Below are positions 38,320 through 50,909 of a stretch of 64,000 nt of DNA, piece after piece; the first letter of the stretch is position 1; each line of letters starts with the position of its first letter. The position numbers and the translations under genes were made by a program. The notes beneath the pieces are model-generated. The model was given only the letters and a program-made list of their open reading frames with translations, ran no database searches and was not told where the DNA came from. Source of the DNA: Trichuris trichiura (Eukaryota; Nematoda; Enoplea; Trichinellida; Trichuridae); assembly GCA_037903355.1 (NCBI GenBank), contig JBAJFE010000014.1, positions 3,658,001 through 3,722,000 of the forward strand, read 5' to 3'.

Positions 38320-41300
38320 TTGTTAAAGCGATTCCAAAAGCGAATATACTTTTTTATCCGCATGTTTACATTGTTCTGACCGCGTGGTGAGAAGGCAGTT
38401 TGATGCCTATTTGACCCGAAAAAGGGAGTAATCGAATGTTCCCCATCGTGCTGCCATTGAAGAAAAGAGTTTTTTATGGCATCACCGTTTTTAAGCGTGG
38501 CATATTTCTGTCGTGCTTGTACAATTAACGTCCGTTTTACGTGCTTGCATACTGTTTGACGTCAGGTTTATACACTGTTTATAACGCATACATTGACGCG
38601 TGTTTGTTTCAACCACTTTATACATGAAGGTAGCCGCCTTGCTCTTCTTTGTTTAACTTTTTGAACTTCAATGTTTGTATGGTCGCCTCGCTTATACAAC
38701 TATTATTAAAACTTTGACAAAGTGGCCTCTGCTTTTTTAGAATGCTTGCTCAGAACAGTATTCTAACATTAGATGGTGCTAAACTTCATGATATGCGATT
38801 AGTCTGAATACAACAGTTATTAGTACTGTTATTATGACTTAGGACTGGTAAGTTCGAGCGAGTCCATGTAGCTTGCATAACTTTTCCTGCTGATTAGCCT
38901 GCGGTGCAAGAGCGTTTTTATTGCAGGGCGTTTGGACCTTTCCTGGTTTGTCATCAGTGCATAATAATTGACTGGGATAGAGGATTTAGCTTACCCTGAT
39001 GGCTTTGGTATATTTTTAAGCTTCGAAGAGCCTTCCACGAAGTCTTACAACCTGAGGACGTTGGTCAGAAAGGAAAAGGTTAAAGTGTCAGTTGAATACA
39101 AGCCAGGAGTGGGTTCTCCAAATTAAATGCAGTTACGCAAAATTCTAGATTAACTGATTGACCAAACGATTCAGAGAGCTCACGTCTGCGACTTCCGCAA
39201 AGCTAGAAACCGATTGAAAGGTGTACCTAAGCGAAAGTCGACAAACTCCAGGGCCAAATATTTCCATGAAATAAGCCAAAGCAATTTGTGGTGTAGCCGT
39301 ACAAACAGTGCTCAGGAACATCCTGCACATGCATCCTATGCAGAGGAAAACTAATTCACCTCCGAAAGTTGATAGAAGCATCGCACATTTAACGTAATCA
39401 AGTACAGTTGCGACGAAGAATGGGCAGCGGCATAAAATAACATTATTAGTCATTAAAGAAACTTCTAACCATGCGAGGCGTCGACAGGCTTCATATATCG
39501 GATGTAATGCCGTTCACTATGAAAGCATAGTGGAATAACTTTTTAACTTGAATACTTCAACCGTAAAGTATGAATTACGGGTTGCTCTTTTAGAATCTGG
39601 CAGTTGGTTCTCAGAAAATCTCGAGTTATATGAAATCATGTTGTACTAGTCACGCGAAGTACAGAAAAACTGGCATTCGCGGGAAAGCGTCAGGAATTTT
39701 GTTTGCTCGTAAACATTGCTGTAGCAAAGTCGTAAATAAACAACTTTAAAGTACTATGCTTTGTGAAGCTTATTTATACATCCGTTAGAGAAGTAAAGTG
39801 AATCATGTAAAATAGGATCTGAATGCTGTTGTGATGTGCTGTATTAATGGGGTAACTTTTACAACGAAATCCTGGAGTTCAATGTGCTTGAACATTGAAT
39901 TTCTTGTAACAGACGTGTATTCATTCACCCTTTCATGACTGACGTTTACGGAGGTGTCTTTCTAAAGACATATATATGTCCGTCTAATAGTCCGTATATG
40001 TTTTCGAAACGTTCCATGGATACTCCCGTGTAAATAGCAGTAAGGGTTTCCCTTCCAGGAATTGCTATTTTGTCGGCAGAACTTCTCCTGAAAGTGCAAG
40101 GGATTCGTATCAGCCTTAAAGGATTTGAGCTTCGCTATCTGGCATGGATTTGCTCTGGCTCTCAAAGGAGTGCTGAAGTCTATGCCAGTCATAGCTGTTC
40201 CTTGACCGAAGGTTAAATGGGCGGTTCGAAGAGGCCAAAGGACCACGCAATGCGAAATCAGAAAGTTACTGTTCGAAGACTGGATTCTCAGTAAAGTACC
40301 GTAATGTTCTCAGGAGTGCTATCGTGAAAAAAGAAAAATTACAATGGCAAAAACTAATACAAAAATAGAAGGGCATAAGGCAGAAATATGTTGAAGACCA
40401 AGCCAAAAGAAGAAATAAGGAATTATTAATAAAAGAGCAGCAATAGCAGAAACCATAGAAGCACACAAAACTGTACAACCAAACTAAAACTTTACATCAC
40501 TCCATTCCTAGATCTGAAGTTTACACAACGCTTATTCAACTTCTGCTGAAGGTTCGAACGTTTCTTGAAATGTCTATCTTGATAATCGTTTATAACGCCG
40601 TGATAGCACTCATGAGAATAGGTTGCTGCTGTTTAACCAAAGTGTACAGCAGCAGTGGCTAAATATCTGCGTTCAATCTGCTTAAGCGTAATGGATTTGA
40701 GGTGAACTTCCAATAAGCGAACATCAAAACAGAGCACACAGCTTTCGGTGAACTCAGCAGTTAAAGGGAGGAGCCAAGAGACGAATGGACTCTGGAATAT
40801 GGAAACTAGATTAATGTTGTTTGACCAAACGCTACAACGACGACACCAGAAGGGCAGCTGACTCAGATATCACAGGATAATTCTGTTCGAGTCACTGGAA
40901 TAACGCTGTCTAACCGACGGCAATTCAGGCAGTTTCCCGCGGTAAAATAGCGGCACCGAACGTTCATATCTAATCAGACAGACGCTTCTCTGTAGTAGCA
41001 TAATCATCAGCTAAATAACTTTTCAAATTTGGACCTGACTACAAGTTGTATTATACTCAGTTTTCTAACCAAATTTATCATTTCTATTTTACGATTAAAC
41101 ACTCCCTTTGTTTATTCAGTGTTCTTGAGGCAGTTAGTCAACAAAAGAAAATTAGTTTTCTCATCTTCTCTATTAATGATGCCTGGGCAGTGACTTTGCG
41201 TTCCCGACTTGTATAATACATAAAAGCTAAATTTCCGTTTCATTTTACCTGCGCATCCCACTAACTGTAGCCGCTTCTCGGAGGCAGTGTTGTTGTGTTC

Positions 41301-41415
41301 GGCTTTTCCTAATGTAGGTGGTGAGGTCTCGGTGTACCCTTTGAGGTCTACATTTTCTTTCGTAAAATTTTTCACTTCATCAAGTTAGACCTATGCGTCT
41401 GTAAAGTTCACTCCT
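38320..41415. other. Intergenic, one Tigger remnant, no supported gene
   Basis: Short ORFs on the minus strand (39145-39453, 39962-40246) show no domain I can name. A Tigger remnant is listed separately. Confidence 0.4.
39598..39900 (+). mobile_element. Fragment of the same Tigger family
   Basis: Shares colinear blocks with 1950-2230 of the complete element: CTCGAGTTATATGAAATC, AAAGCGTCAGGA, CTCGTAAACA, CCGTTAG and GGATCTGAAT. No transposase remains beside it. Divergence is substantial, so an old copy. Confidence 0.6.
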
Positions 41416-44400
41416 ATGGAATCAATGCCTTCGCTTGGAAAGCGACGAAGCAGGTATGAATTTTGCTAACCCAAGCGTTACAGAACCTCCTGCATATTTT
41501 AAGTTCGGAGTATTGTACGAGGCGAAGCAACGCCGAAAAGCATCGCAGGGTTCGTTTGTCGGATCGAATCGCATGCTTGAGGAAAGCCTTGCCGATCGGC
41601 CTTTTATCAGCAAAGGTATATTTGCAGAATTCGTTTCGACTTATAGGACTCATTTCAAGTATTCTTGACTTAACTGATTCTCAAAAGATGCTGAGATATT
41701 TAGGGAAATGCTGGAAGGATGAGAGTAGTGCTGGACAGCAGAGATTTGGTCATGTCCAATTAAGCGCCTGCCAGTGCTAAAAGGTGAATGGACCCTGAAA
41801 TTAAATTACTCCTGGCCAGATCGTGGCCCTCGGCTCAAACTGACTCTGTGGAATCAACGTTAAAATGCCCACGATTAAACAGCGCTGGCGACATCTTGGG
41901 TGAAGGGAGGCGTTAGCAAGATCCAGTGGGGTGCTTGTGCGAAAAAGTTACCAATTAATGCTTTAAAGTTTAAAACGTCCCATAAAGTCGACATTTGATC
42001 ATAATTCAATTGGTTGGGCTTGGCTTGATCGAAATGTATTGCTAAGAATGGTCTTTCTTCTGTGGACCTTCACTAGTCCGATAAGCTTTAAACTCCTCCA
42101 GTTGACATCCAGTTTAGTAAGTCATACCTTATAATCCACGGAAGAAATAGCTTTTGATTATGTATCAGCAATTTTTTTTCGTTAATATATTGAGTCGAAT
42201 ATGACATCTGACTTAGACATTCCTTGATCAAGTAAAATACAGAGGCAAGATTGCACGATCACTTTACGTTCACTTAACAGGATTCAGTAGATTTAAAAAA
42301 TAAGTTGTCTTGTAATTTTTAAGCAGGTGTCTTACTATATTATCGAAGTGCTAAAATCCTGGACGGTTTGAAATGTAGCTCACATATGTATAACTTTTAC
42401 TGCGTTTCTTTCGGCGTATGTCGTTTCAACTGTTACAGTAATCTATTGTTAGCAAGCACTTAATGTTGACGTAGTAATAAGGCAAGGGTAAGCGGAATAA
42501 TCAATTTGCCGTTTCCGAAACGACAAACATTGTTGAAAGGATAGTCACATGTGAAACAGTTATTGCATACTTTACCGCTGCGTTTGTCGCCCTGTACTAC
42601 GGTTACATCGGAATGCAATGAATGCACCACTTTTCCTAACTGACGTACAAGTTTTTGTACTTTAAAATCGCGAGTGTATAAACGAATAAAAATTTCCGAA
42701 GCTTTCGGATTGTTCAAGCCCTATCATCAGCTTGGGAATGAAGAATTTAATTCACAGGGTTAAAGATTTCGTTCAAGAGATGAAATGTGGCCATAATTTT
42801 TTTATGAAAACCCAGTGCGTAATAATAACATTGTCACGCTAAAGTAACGGAGGCTCTATTGTCACTACTTCGTACAGCCTAAAAGTTTCTGATTGGCATG
42901 TTGTAAACGTCGAAGGCGCCTAGTCAAAGCTTGTTACGAAAATGACTAATTTGCATTTCGCCGTCTTATGGTTCTGCTAGTAGAATGATTTTGGGTCAGT
43001 GTGCACTGATGCTTAACTGTCAGGGCAAAAACGAAAAGTTGAAGGTCAAGATAACGCTTTTTAAAAAATTTCATGCAGACGCCCGTATTGACTGTGTTTT
43101 CTTACAGAGCTTCGTACAGTTTTATACAATGCCTTCTTTGGTAGTAAAAAAGTCAGCACTTAAGTGTCATTTTGTCATTTTTAGTACTGCACATGTAAAT
43201 GTGCATTCCATTTTTATTTATGTTGTAATGTACTAAGACGACCTGACCAATGAATTCACTGCTGCTGTAGTGATCCGCAGGTGAACAGGAACTCCATTTT
43301 CATTAGAAATTTTTGCGTCTTTTCAAAAGTAGGTATTTTTAAATGGCTTTAACATTGTATTTTCCAGCGTTTTTGAAATCGACATAAGCAGTTTCTTAAA
43401 AGCGTGCTATAGGAGTGCAAACTCTAAATGCAGGTGGCTTATTGAATAGCCCAGCTTGGTTTCTACGCTAGTGTCAGTTGAATAGTCGATGTGAAGCTGC
43501 TTGAGCATACTAAATCACGTAGGTTTCTCTTTATCGCTGTTCTTTGAGAAACGTTATGCAAAGCTATTAGGCTTTCTATACCTTTTCGAAAAGTACTCTT
43601 TACATTTCCATTTAAAATTCGTCCGCCCGACTGCTGCTGATTGAAGCGCCGTTTGGCATTGTATTTTGCCAAGAATAGAGCACTTAACGTTCCGTGGAAT
43701 TTTGCATTTCAGCTCTTTTAATGTCACATTGTGACTGAGCACTGCTTTTTAGCCTACAAAGGCCGATGTGATTGACTGCGCCTGCCAGTTTTTGAATGAA
43801 GTGCTGAATCGTTTGAACGATCAGTCAGCTTCTTTAGAGGCGACCGTTTCGCGCGAAGAGCATGGTAGGATATGCTGCAATTTCTTTTCCCTAATTTTAA
43901 AAAGTACAAGAATTTAGAAAAAGAGATTAGTCGTCTGCAGGCATACTGTAAGCAGTTGGAAAAACGTTGCGCGCACTATGAGTCGCTCGTCGACAGCTCA
44001 GGTAGGAAGGCAGGCTTATACAAAACTATTCCTGTATATGGACGTAATCGCGATTTGTTATCTGAGCCATCACTGATGATTTACTGTTTATAGAAACATT
44101 GCGTTTCCTTGATCTCAATTTGGACATTGATCCATCTTCAACTAAGGAGGATAGGACAACAGGCGATAGTGAGAATGTCTTTTTAAATAAGATTTATCGT
44201 TATTTTAAGCTTTTACAAGGACTGAAAAAGAGTGGGAATTCAGAAAAATCTTGCATTGTGATCTACTCTCCAAGAGTAGGCGGTGGCAAACGCAAACGCG
44301 CTGCTTCACCTTTTAAGTCCGCTTTGAAATGTCGCCAGATCTTGCCGAGGCCAGTTGGCGAAAGCTGTGGAGAAAGTTTAGTTCCAAATAGCCATTCCAA

Positions 44401-47400
44401 TGTACAGAACACCGAAAACGGTACCGGGTTGATGGCAAACACAAACTCGAATGTTAACTATTTCACCTTGGTTCATATTAACCCTGATAAGCAGACTTCT
44501 GATTCTGTCCGCTCTGTTCCAATAGAAGCACCACTGCTGAGCAATGGTAGTCAAGCATTACGTATCAGTTCTGCCGTACAAACGGAAGAAGTGTTGAATG
44601 ATATGCTTTCGATGACTAACGGTACTTCAATTTGCGTTGATAGTGCTACAAGCCCGATTGTGTCTAATGAACTGAATTCGCTGATGGAAACGTACTTTTC
44701 AAATAAGCAAATGGAAGAGTCAATTATTGTCAATGACGAACCAGTTGCTACTCCGATCAACACGGTAGAAGGTTTGACTTCGACTAATGAACGAACGCCG
44801 AAGAAAGATCGGCATTCCGTTGCATCGTTGTTGCAGTTGTCCGACTTGATTGACGAGCAGATGGAGCCGGTGGAAGATTTATTTTTTAACGACAAGTCCA
44901 GTTCGAACACGGGTTTTGAAGAATCTGAGCTTATTTGCGATACCCTCAGCGGGCCCGTTGAGCAACCTTCAATTTACCCTTCATATATGATCACGCCTAA
45001 AGGTATGAGGAGAAGCTTTCACGTTCACATAATTGGGTACTGTCACTTGATTTTAAAAACATTCCATGCTTTACCATTCAAAGTAAGACACGGCAGACAT
45101 TATTTTAAAATTTGTTTTGCTTCGTTCGAGTAGCCACTGAGTGTAAGAAAACGTTGCTGATGGAAGGAATCCATCCTAAATTAGTTTTTTCTCATTGTTG
45201 CCGTTTACGCGGAATTTTTAAATTATTCTTCATTCTTTCTTGCTCCTATTGTGTCTGGTTGATGCTTGAGTTGTATCAAAGCGAAAATCATTTGCCCCAG
45301 TGCGAAAGTAACTTCTTGCGCTGACCATTGTCAGGATCTGCTTACCTGATTAGTTAGGACGCAACAAGAGATCTTTGATCGCGTTTCTCGACATTTTATC
45401 AGTGCAGTAAAATCTTGGTATTAATTATGTAATGTTTAAATTACAGGCAGAATGGTTCACAACGGGTCCATACAGTTTGGTAGCGCGTTTCGGAACTGAA
45501 CGCTTACTTAGCTTGTAAACGCTGACGGCGGATCAAACACAATTCGAAGTCTCTTAACTTTTTTTGAATAAACGTGTACGATTAACATAGGAAATTTGTT
45601 GTAATGCATTGTAAAACGTTTAAATTAATAGGTTAAAGGGAACATCAAAACGTGTTCATAATTCATCTGAAGCGGCGCTATCTTCAGAAGCGACTTTAAC
45701 TTACTAGCATGAATGAATGTGAATGTGTGCCCAGTTGTCGTCTGGCAGCTCTGATTAACCTTCTGTTTCTCCAAGGATTTTTCCGTAAATAAATTCCATG
45801 ACACGAAAGCTTGTCAAACCGTAATAAGAAGTCGTTTTTAAAATTTGTGTACGTTGTCTTTATTTTTTGCACTGTGCTGAGAAATCCAATAGTGGGTATT
45901 TTCTTGGCGGAAAAAGAATGAAAGTATCAGTGCATAGGTAGATAGACTTTGAATGCGTCAGAAACAGCGAGTGTTGCAAATATGAAGAAGAGTTTAGAGT
46001 TCCCGAGCGTAAACATGCGGCACAACATCGTTAGCACGGCGTTCGAATAGCGGTTGGCAGTACATGCAGAAGCTCGGTTGCTGTTTTTATTATTTTTAAA
46101 AGATGACATCAGGTTGACGCTGGATGTGAACTCCGGCAGACAATTACGTTGACAGTGGAAAACTCTTCAACTGAAGTTTATATTTTCAACATTCACTGTC
46201 TTTCGCGTACTGATGTTTTATCAGCCTACCATCCTACAATCTTATTATTGTGCTCTGAAGACTGGACGTGGCTAAATTCGAAACGAAACGGAAACTTTAT
46301 CTACAAAGGTCGCTAGTCACAAAAAGAGCAAATAAAAGAGTTCATACAAAGAGTGACACTCTACTCACCCATTATCAGTCATTTAAGCAAGTTGTAGTAT
46401 TTTGCTAATATCCCTGTCTAATTTACTGTAAGTATCGTCATACACACTCTTCTTTTCACGTATTAATCCATCCTTTAGCCACTGCCTGCTTCGTGGTACG
46501 CTGTTTTGATAACTGAAAGCTGACTATTCCTATGGATGGTTTGAATAAAAATGTAACCCATTAAGTGGAAGCATCAGAATAAATTCGTATTATTTGAACC
46601 CTAAGTATCGTATTATTAAGTTATTATTTTTCAGCCGTTAGCCCTTCCGGTACGGAGGAAATTGCTCAAGTGAACACTGGTCAGTGTGATTCTAATGTCA
46701 GCGATGTTGGTGCATTTCCCGTGGAAATACATGCTTACGAAGGACAGCTGTCGTTGAATGATCCAATGCATTCCTTTTCTTCTCGTCCTGCCGCTCAAAG
46801 CGGGTCTGTTTTCCCATCAATTGACTCTCTTATTAACAATCAGCCACCGATGCCCACGAACTACGAACGCCAAAATGTTCCGGTGTACAAACAGGCCATC
46901 TCCAGGCAACCGGCAAATTTTTCAGTCGAGTATTTGCAACAAACGTCCACGTCGTCACAGGATGGCTCGATGTCATATGATTCCTTCTTCGGTGTTCCTA
47001 CCGAAAGATCAGAATTCCTTCCGTGTAGTGATTTTAAAACTCCAGTGAACAATGTTCATTGGCCAGGAAATGGCTCTTCGCTTGACTTTTGGCCTAGGTT
47101 GCTTCACGTCGAGGGCACTAATAGCGGTCAAACGTATGCACAGTTCAGTGATGGACAAATAACAATAGGTGGGGATGGCCGAGACTTGAATCTCTCAAAG
47201 CCTGTTTTTGAGCAGGCATTAGACAGACAAGTGTATTCGAATGTAGAAATTGCTAGCTCTTCTCGCCCTGTTGGTCGCGCCCATCAGTTTCAAATAGAGT
47301 CCATGTTTCCAGAAGTGTTTGGCAATGAAAGCACCCATCAGTCCCAGCCATTACCACAGACAAATAGCAGTGCGTCTGGAAACACTGTCTCTTTTCCATG

Positions 47401-47632
47401 GCTTAATTTCGGTCCTACTATGATACCATCAACAGGAGTTCAGTCGTCGTTCGCTTTGGATTCGTCGACCTGTGGTCTTCTGTCATCTCAGCATTCTTGT
47501 TCATCGTCTGCTTCGCTAGAGAATACTTCTTTGCACTGTTCAGTGCCGTTTAGCAACGAAAGTCAAATAATCAACGGTGATGGACTGCTGGGAAACTGTG
47601 TAGGTTTGGATACACCGAACTGCTTTTTGTAG
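41416..47632 (+). CDS. bHLH-zipper transcription factor, subfamily not determined
   Basis: Six exons, 41416-41453, 41504-41615, 43753-43864, 43918-44001, 44094-45002 and 46635-47632, join in phase to 750 codons plus stop. The product starts MESMPSLGKRRS, then a basic region and helix 1 (RRSNAEKHRRVRLSDRI, then ACLRKALP), a loop spanning an intron, helix 2 (TKADVIDCACQFLNEVLNRL), then a coiled coil (EISRLQAYCKQLEKRC). The Glu and paired Arg of the basic region that contact an E-box are present. The remaining 600 residues are Ser/Asn/Gln-rich with no fold I recognise, typical of an activation domain, and include a basic patch GGGKRKRAASPF that could be a nuclear signal. The basic and helix 2 exons are 2.1 kb apart. 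ATG at 41416 is the nearest start; more 5' exons cannot be ruled out. Confidence 0.75.
42660..42740 (-). repeat. Penelope pseudo-LTR remnant in a bHLH-gene intron
   Basis: On the minus strand: CTGATGATAGGG, spacer, TCCGAAAGCTTCGG, the PLE core with a shortened stem. No ORF adjoins it. Confidence 0.45.
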
Positions 47633-48922
47633 CCGTCTGGAACGGCATAAACTTCGTTTGTATTCTGACCAGCCGTGAAGTCGGGTCTTGCTATTCTTAT
47701 TCCTTAGTTTATCCTGATTGCTTTTCTTGCTCTTTTTAACGTATCAGATCGCTCTAAGGAGAGGTCGAAGTTCTTTGAGTGCCTTCAAAGTAATTTTATA
47801 ATGCACACCCTTTTTCGTACCCCGTTCATTCTTGTTACTGACGAAGTACATTCAGCTATCGCTATTTCATTGTTCTGAATAAAATGCCTCCTCATATTAG
47901 CCGTATTATTAATAATAAGAGCAGACGAACCGAAGTCGCTCCTGCAGTGCGTATTCGGTGGCATATCTTTTTCGCGTCGCGTTTCTGTAGGTTTCATTTT
48001 TGCAGTGTTTTTGCCTTCAGATATTTTGACGACTTGTTTTATAGCTTCCATGAAAATTCATTTTCTCGGAAAATTTCTCTCTCTCATTTCGTAGCCCACA
48101 TTTTAACACCTTTGGTAATCTGATTTTCAATTAGTTGTTCTGATTTAAGCTTGGGCAATCATTCATTGAGATAGATGTTTTCAGAAAAACCCTGACTTCA
48201 GTTTAATTACTATTGTAGCATGTTAAGCATTGAACCGGTTGTCTTTGTTTTTTGGGCAGCACTCATGACTCCACAGGGTTCATTACAGTGGAATCCTTTT
48301 AATCAGGACGCGTCGAGATGGTGGATAGTCCGGATTACGGAAAAATCCGGTTTATGGAGGAGGCTACAGTAGGTAACAGAAAAGCAGGTAATGCAAACTT
48401 AGATGTAGGTTCCTGGCGTCCACAGCGCGATATCAGTCTTTGCAAGCAGGGAGTTAGCTTACTAGGGCGGCGAAATCCGTTTGATCAAAGAAAGCTATTG
48501 ACCAGCGTTTATGTGATAACAGACTGTAGTTTTATACGACTGAAAAGTACCAGGTCTTTAATCCACATTTCTGTTTACTTGGGGAAAACAAGGTCTCGAG
48601 ATGTCTTGCTACAGTCAACTTATTAGTCGAAATTGGCTCAACAGAGCGATGGCTGGTCTGCGCCTGTGCTAACGAATACCGAAAGGATTATTGGCTGGTT
48701 GTTTGCTGCCCTTAAAGTCGTTGCCGCCAAGTGACTGTCCGTTTCGCATAGGTAGCCCAAGCGCATTGAAAATAAAGCTCCTTTTAACGGGTGTGTGAAT
48801 TAACATAATGGTGGTACGGACAAGCTACCTGTTAATCATTTATTTGGCGAAGCTTTCAGGAAATGCCGGTTCTCATCTTCAGCGAATCGAAAATGGCAGA
48901 GTGAGTGGTGGCATAGCACCAG
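47633..48922. other. Intergenic; possible pogo-like end near 48288
   Basis: CAGTGGAATCCTTTTAATCAGG followed by AGTCCGGATTACGG and AAAATCCGG (48288-48358) looks like the end of a Tigger/pogo element, but I found no matching right end. Nothing else recognisable. Confidence 0.3.
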
Positions 48923-49707
48923 TCAGACCAATTGTTTCAAAACGTGGGAGTCTTGGGAGGTTTTCAAACGAATTACAAAATTAAAAAAGGGGCTGGTTGG
49001 TAGGAAAGTTAAGAGTAACAGAGTGCGTAGGTGAAGGTGAGGTGGGATTTTTTTACAAATGGGAGGAAGAAAAAAGCAAAGAGAAAGGCAAAAAGGAAAA
49101 GAAAGGGAGGAAGAAAAAAAGAAAATCGGAAAAGGGGGGAAGAAAAGAAAGGAAAGGAAGGGACTGGGAAACAATTGGGGACCAAGGGATTCCCCAAGAT
49201 ACCGTCGAGCACCGTTATTGTCCCTGTGCAGGCGATTCATGTAGGAGGCAGCAGTTTGTAGCCCCGATGACGTTAGTCCAGGAGTCACTGTAATGCCCCT
49301 GTCCCTGTTGATGTTCGAATTGAACTTTATGTAAAATGCTTCCTTTATCTTTCTAACCAAAAATTGCCCTGCTTTACACAGCATCTTCACACGCAGTTAA
49401 TTCGTGCGCTGCGCTGCGCTGCGTGCTCTGCTACTGCCGACGTCTGGATGGCTTGCTCCATAGCATCTCACGGATCAAGTGTTGGCGGACGTCCACATGA
49501 TATATTGGACGATTCTACGTTCAGTCGGTTAACTGCATTCCTGTATATCATTAAGGACTTCAAGTGCTCCTGGAACCTATGTGTCAACGTGTTGCATGTT
49601 TTCCAAATATATATGACCGAAAGTTCACATTTTATTTTGTACACCACCCAAGGGCATTGGTCCGGCGGTACCTGTTCCTTGTCACGGTTTATGAGAACTC
49701 CCACCAC
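48923..49707 (-). pseudogene. Fragments of a second Penelope-like lineage (GIY-YIG endonuclease)
   Basis: Minus strand 49707-49468 encodes VVYKIKC...VIYIWKTCNTLTHRFQEH, a GIY-YIG start with YIG changed to YIW and the following GETG lost. A second piece (about 49390-49290) encodes FLVRKIKEAFYIKFN...NRDRG, the endonuclease C-terminal region. Frames differ and the sequence between is broken. It is clearly different from the other PLEs in this window, so a separate lineage or a much older copy. Confidence 0.65.
49058..49172 (+). repeat. Polypurine low-complexity tract
   Basis: About 115 bp of almost uninterrupted G and A on the plus strand, directly after the PLE endonuclease fragment. Overlapping ORFs here are artefacts of composition. 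Confidence 0.8.
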
Positions 49708-49942
49708 CTACTTAAAGGGTGGTAATGATTGGCTCAGTTACGCTGAATGCTCAAGTCTAGACCAATTCTTATTGGTCAGTTTCCTGTGAGTGCGAATAGT
49801 TGATTCAATTGAACGTGTCTTGCCTCAACTTCAGCGCGAAAACTGACAAGTCAAAACTGACCTAGACTTGAGCAATCAGCGTCAGCGTAACTTAGCCAAT
49901 CATTACCACCCTTTACTTGGGTAGGGGGAGTTCTTATAAACC
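49686..49942. repeat. Inverted repeat, about 75-80 bp arms, 100-bp spacer
   Basis: Arm 49686-49761 (GGTTTATGAGAACTCCC...GCTCAAGTCTAGA) is the inverted counterpart of 49861-49942. Shared blocks include AAAGGGTGGTAATGATTGGC. Could be a MITE or an inverted pseudo-LTR pair of the adjoining PLE fragment, whose reading frame begins in the left arm. No clear target duplication. Confidence 0.65.
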
Positions 49943-50909
49943 GTAATATACGGTAATTATTTTATCTGATTTGCATTTCCTTCGCCAGCAGTTTGTTCAA
50001 TCCTAGCTGCTTTTTAGGCGATAGGTATCGTTTTTTCAATTAGTGCAGAAATAAGCTTTCATAATATACGTCCTTCTGAAAGCGCGCTTACATTCCTATC
50101 CCTCGGACATTGAAATACTGGCCCTGAAGACTGCGTTGCGAAGACGTAAACCATCCTTCCTGACAACGTGCGAAGACTAGATGCAGATAGCATAAGAACG
50201 GAAACTTTCCCCGCACGAATGGACGTTCGCTTTTAGCTGTAAGTGTAGCACCTGAATTCACTGATTTTAAAAGAAAAAGGAGGACGCATCAGGGCCAGCG
50301 CAATGGTAAAAAAAGAAGGGAAAGAAAGGTCACACGCAGAGCGAAAAAAATGAACGTGGAAGAAAAATGCCGAATGTTCTAAAGCATGTGCCAACCCAGA
50401 TTACACGCACGTCTCCTGCCTTTCCCAGTGTTAGGATGTCAACAAACAAGAAACGAATTAGCAAATATGGAATACAAATGAAAAATGGATAAGACCTTTC
50501 CCAGTGTTGACGCAAGTGTCACGTGAAAAACTTACTTTACCTCCAAATACCCCATTAATTTACTACGGCTTACCCTGAATGCTCGGATAAGAAATGGTCT
50601 AAAAGTGTACATATGTCATGTCAGAAAAAGCTGAACTCTCCAAAGGCATATTTATAACCATAAGCAAGCATCAGCCTCAAGGTCGAAGCGGATGCGTTAA
50701 TGATTAGGGAATAACAACTAGCAGACGAATTTGTTGCGCAGCCACTGCTAGTACGGTTGTTTTATTTGAAGTAGTGCATAAAAATATTTTAATAGTATGA
50801 CACCTATCAGATCGAATAGATAGCAAAAATCTCTCTGCGAAGTTTGCTTTCCTGAAATGCCTCATTTACTAAAACAATTATCAACGAAATATTGATAGAT
50901 GATATTGTT
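49943..50909. other. Intergenic, 3' of RACGAP1, nothing recognised
   Basis: AT-rich. A stretch near 50440-50490 repeats words found in the PLE 3' region at 55.5 kb (CAAACAAGAAACGAATTAGC), so it holds a small PLE scrap. Confidence 0.4.

Noticed and set aside
39145..39453. 102-codon hydrophobic ORF on the minus strand
   Set aside because: Looks membrane-like but matches no family I know; no flanking exons.
48288..48400. A complete second pogo-like element
   Set aside because: Only one possible end seen, with no matching right end or transposase.
49009..49293. Lys/Glu-rich ORFs on the plus strand and a Phe/Pro-rich ORF on the minus
   Set aside because: Translations of a polypurine tract, not coding sequence.
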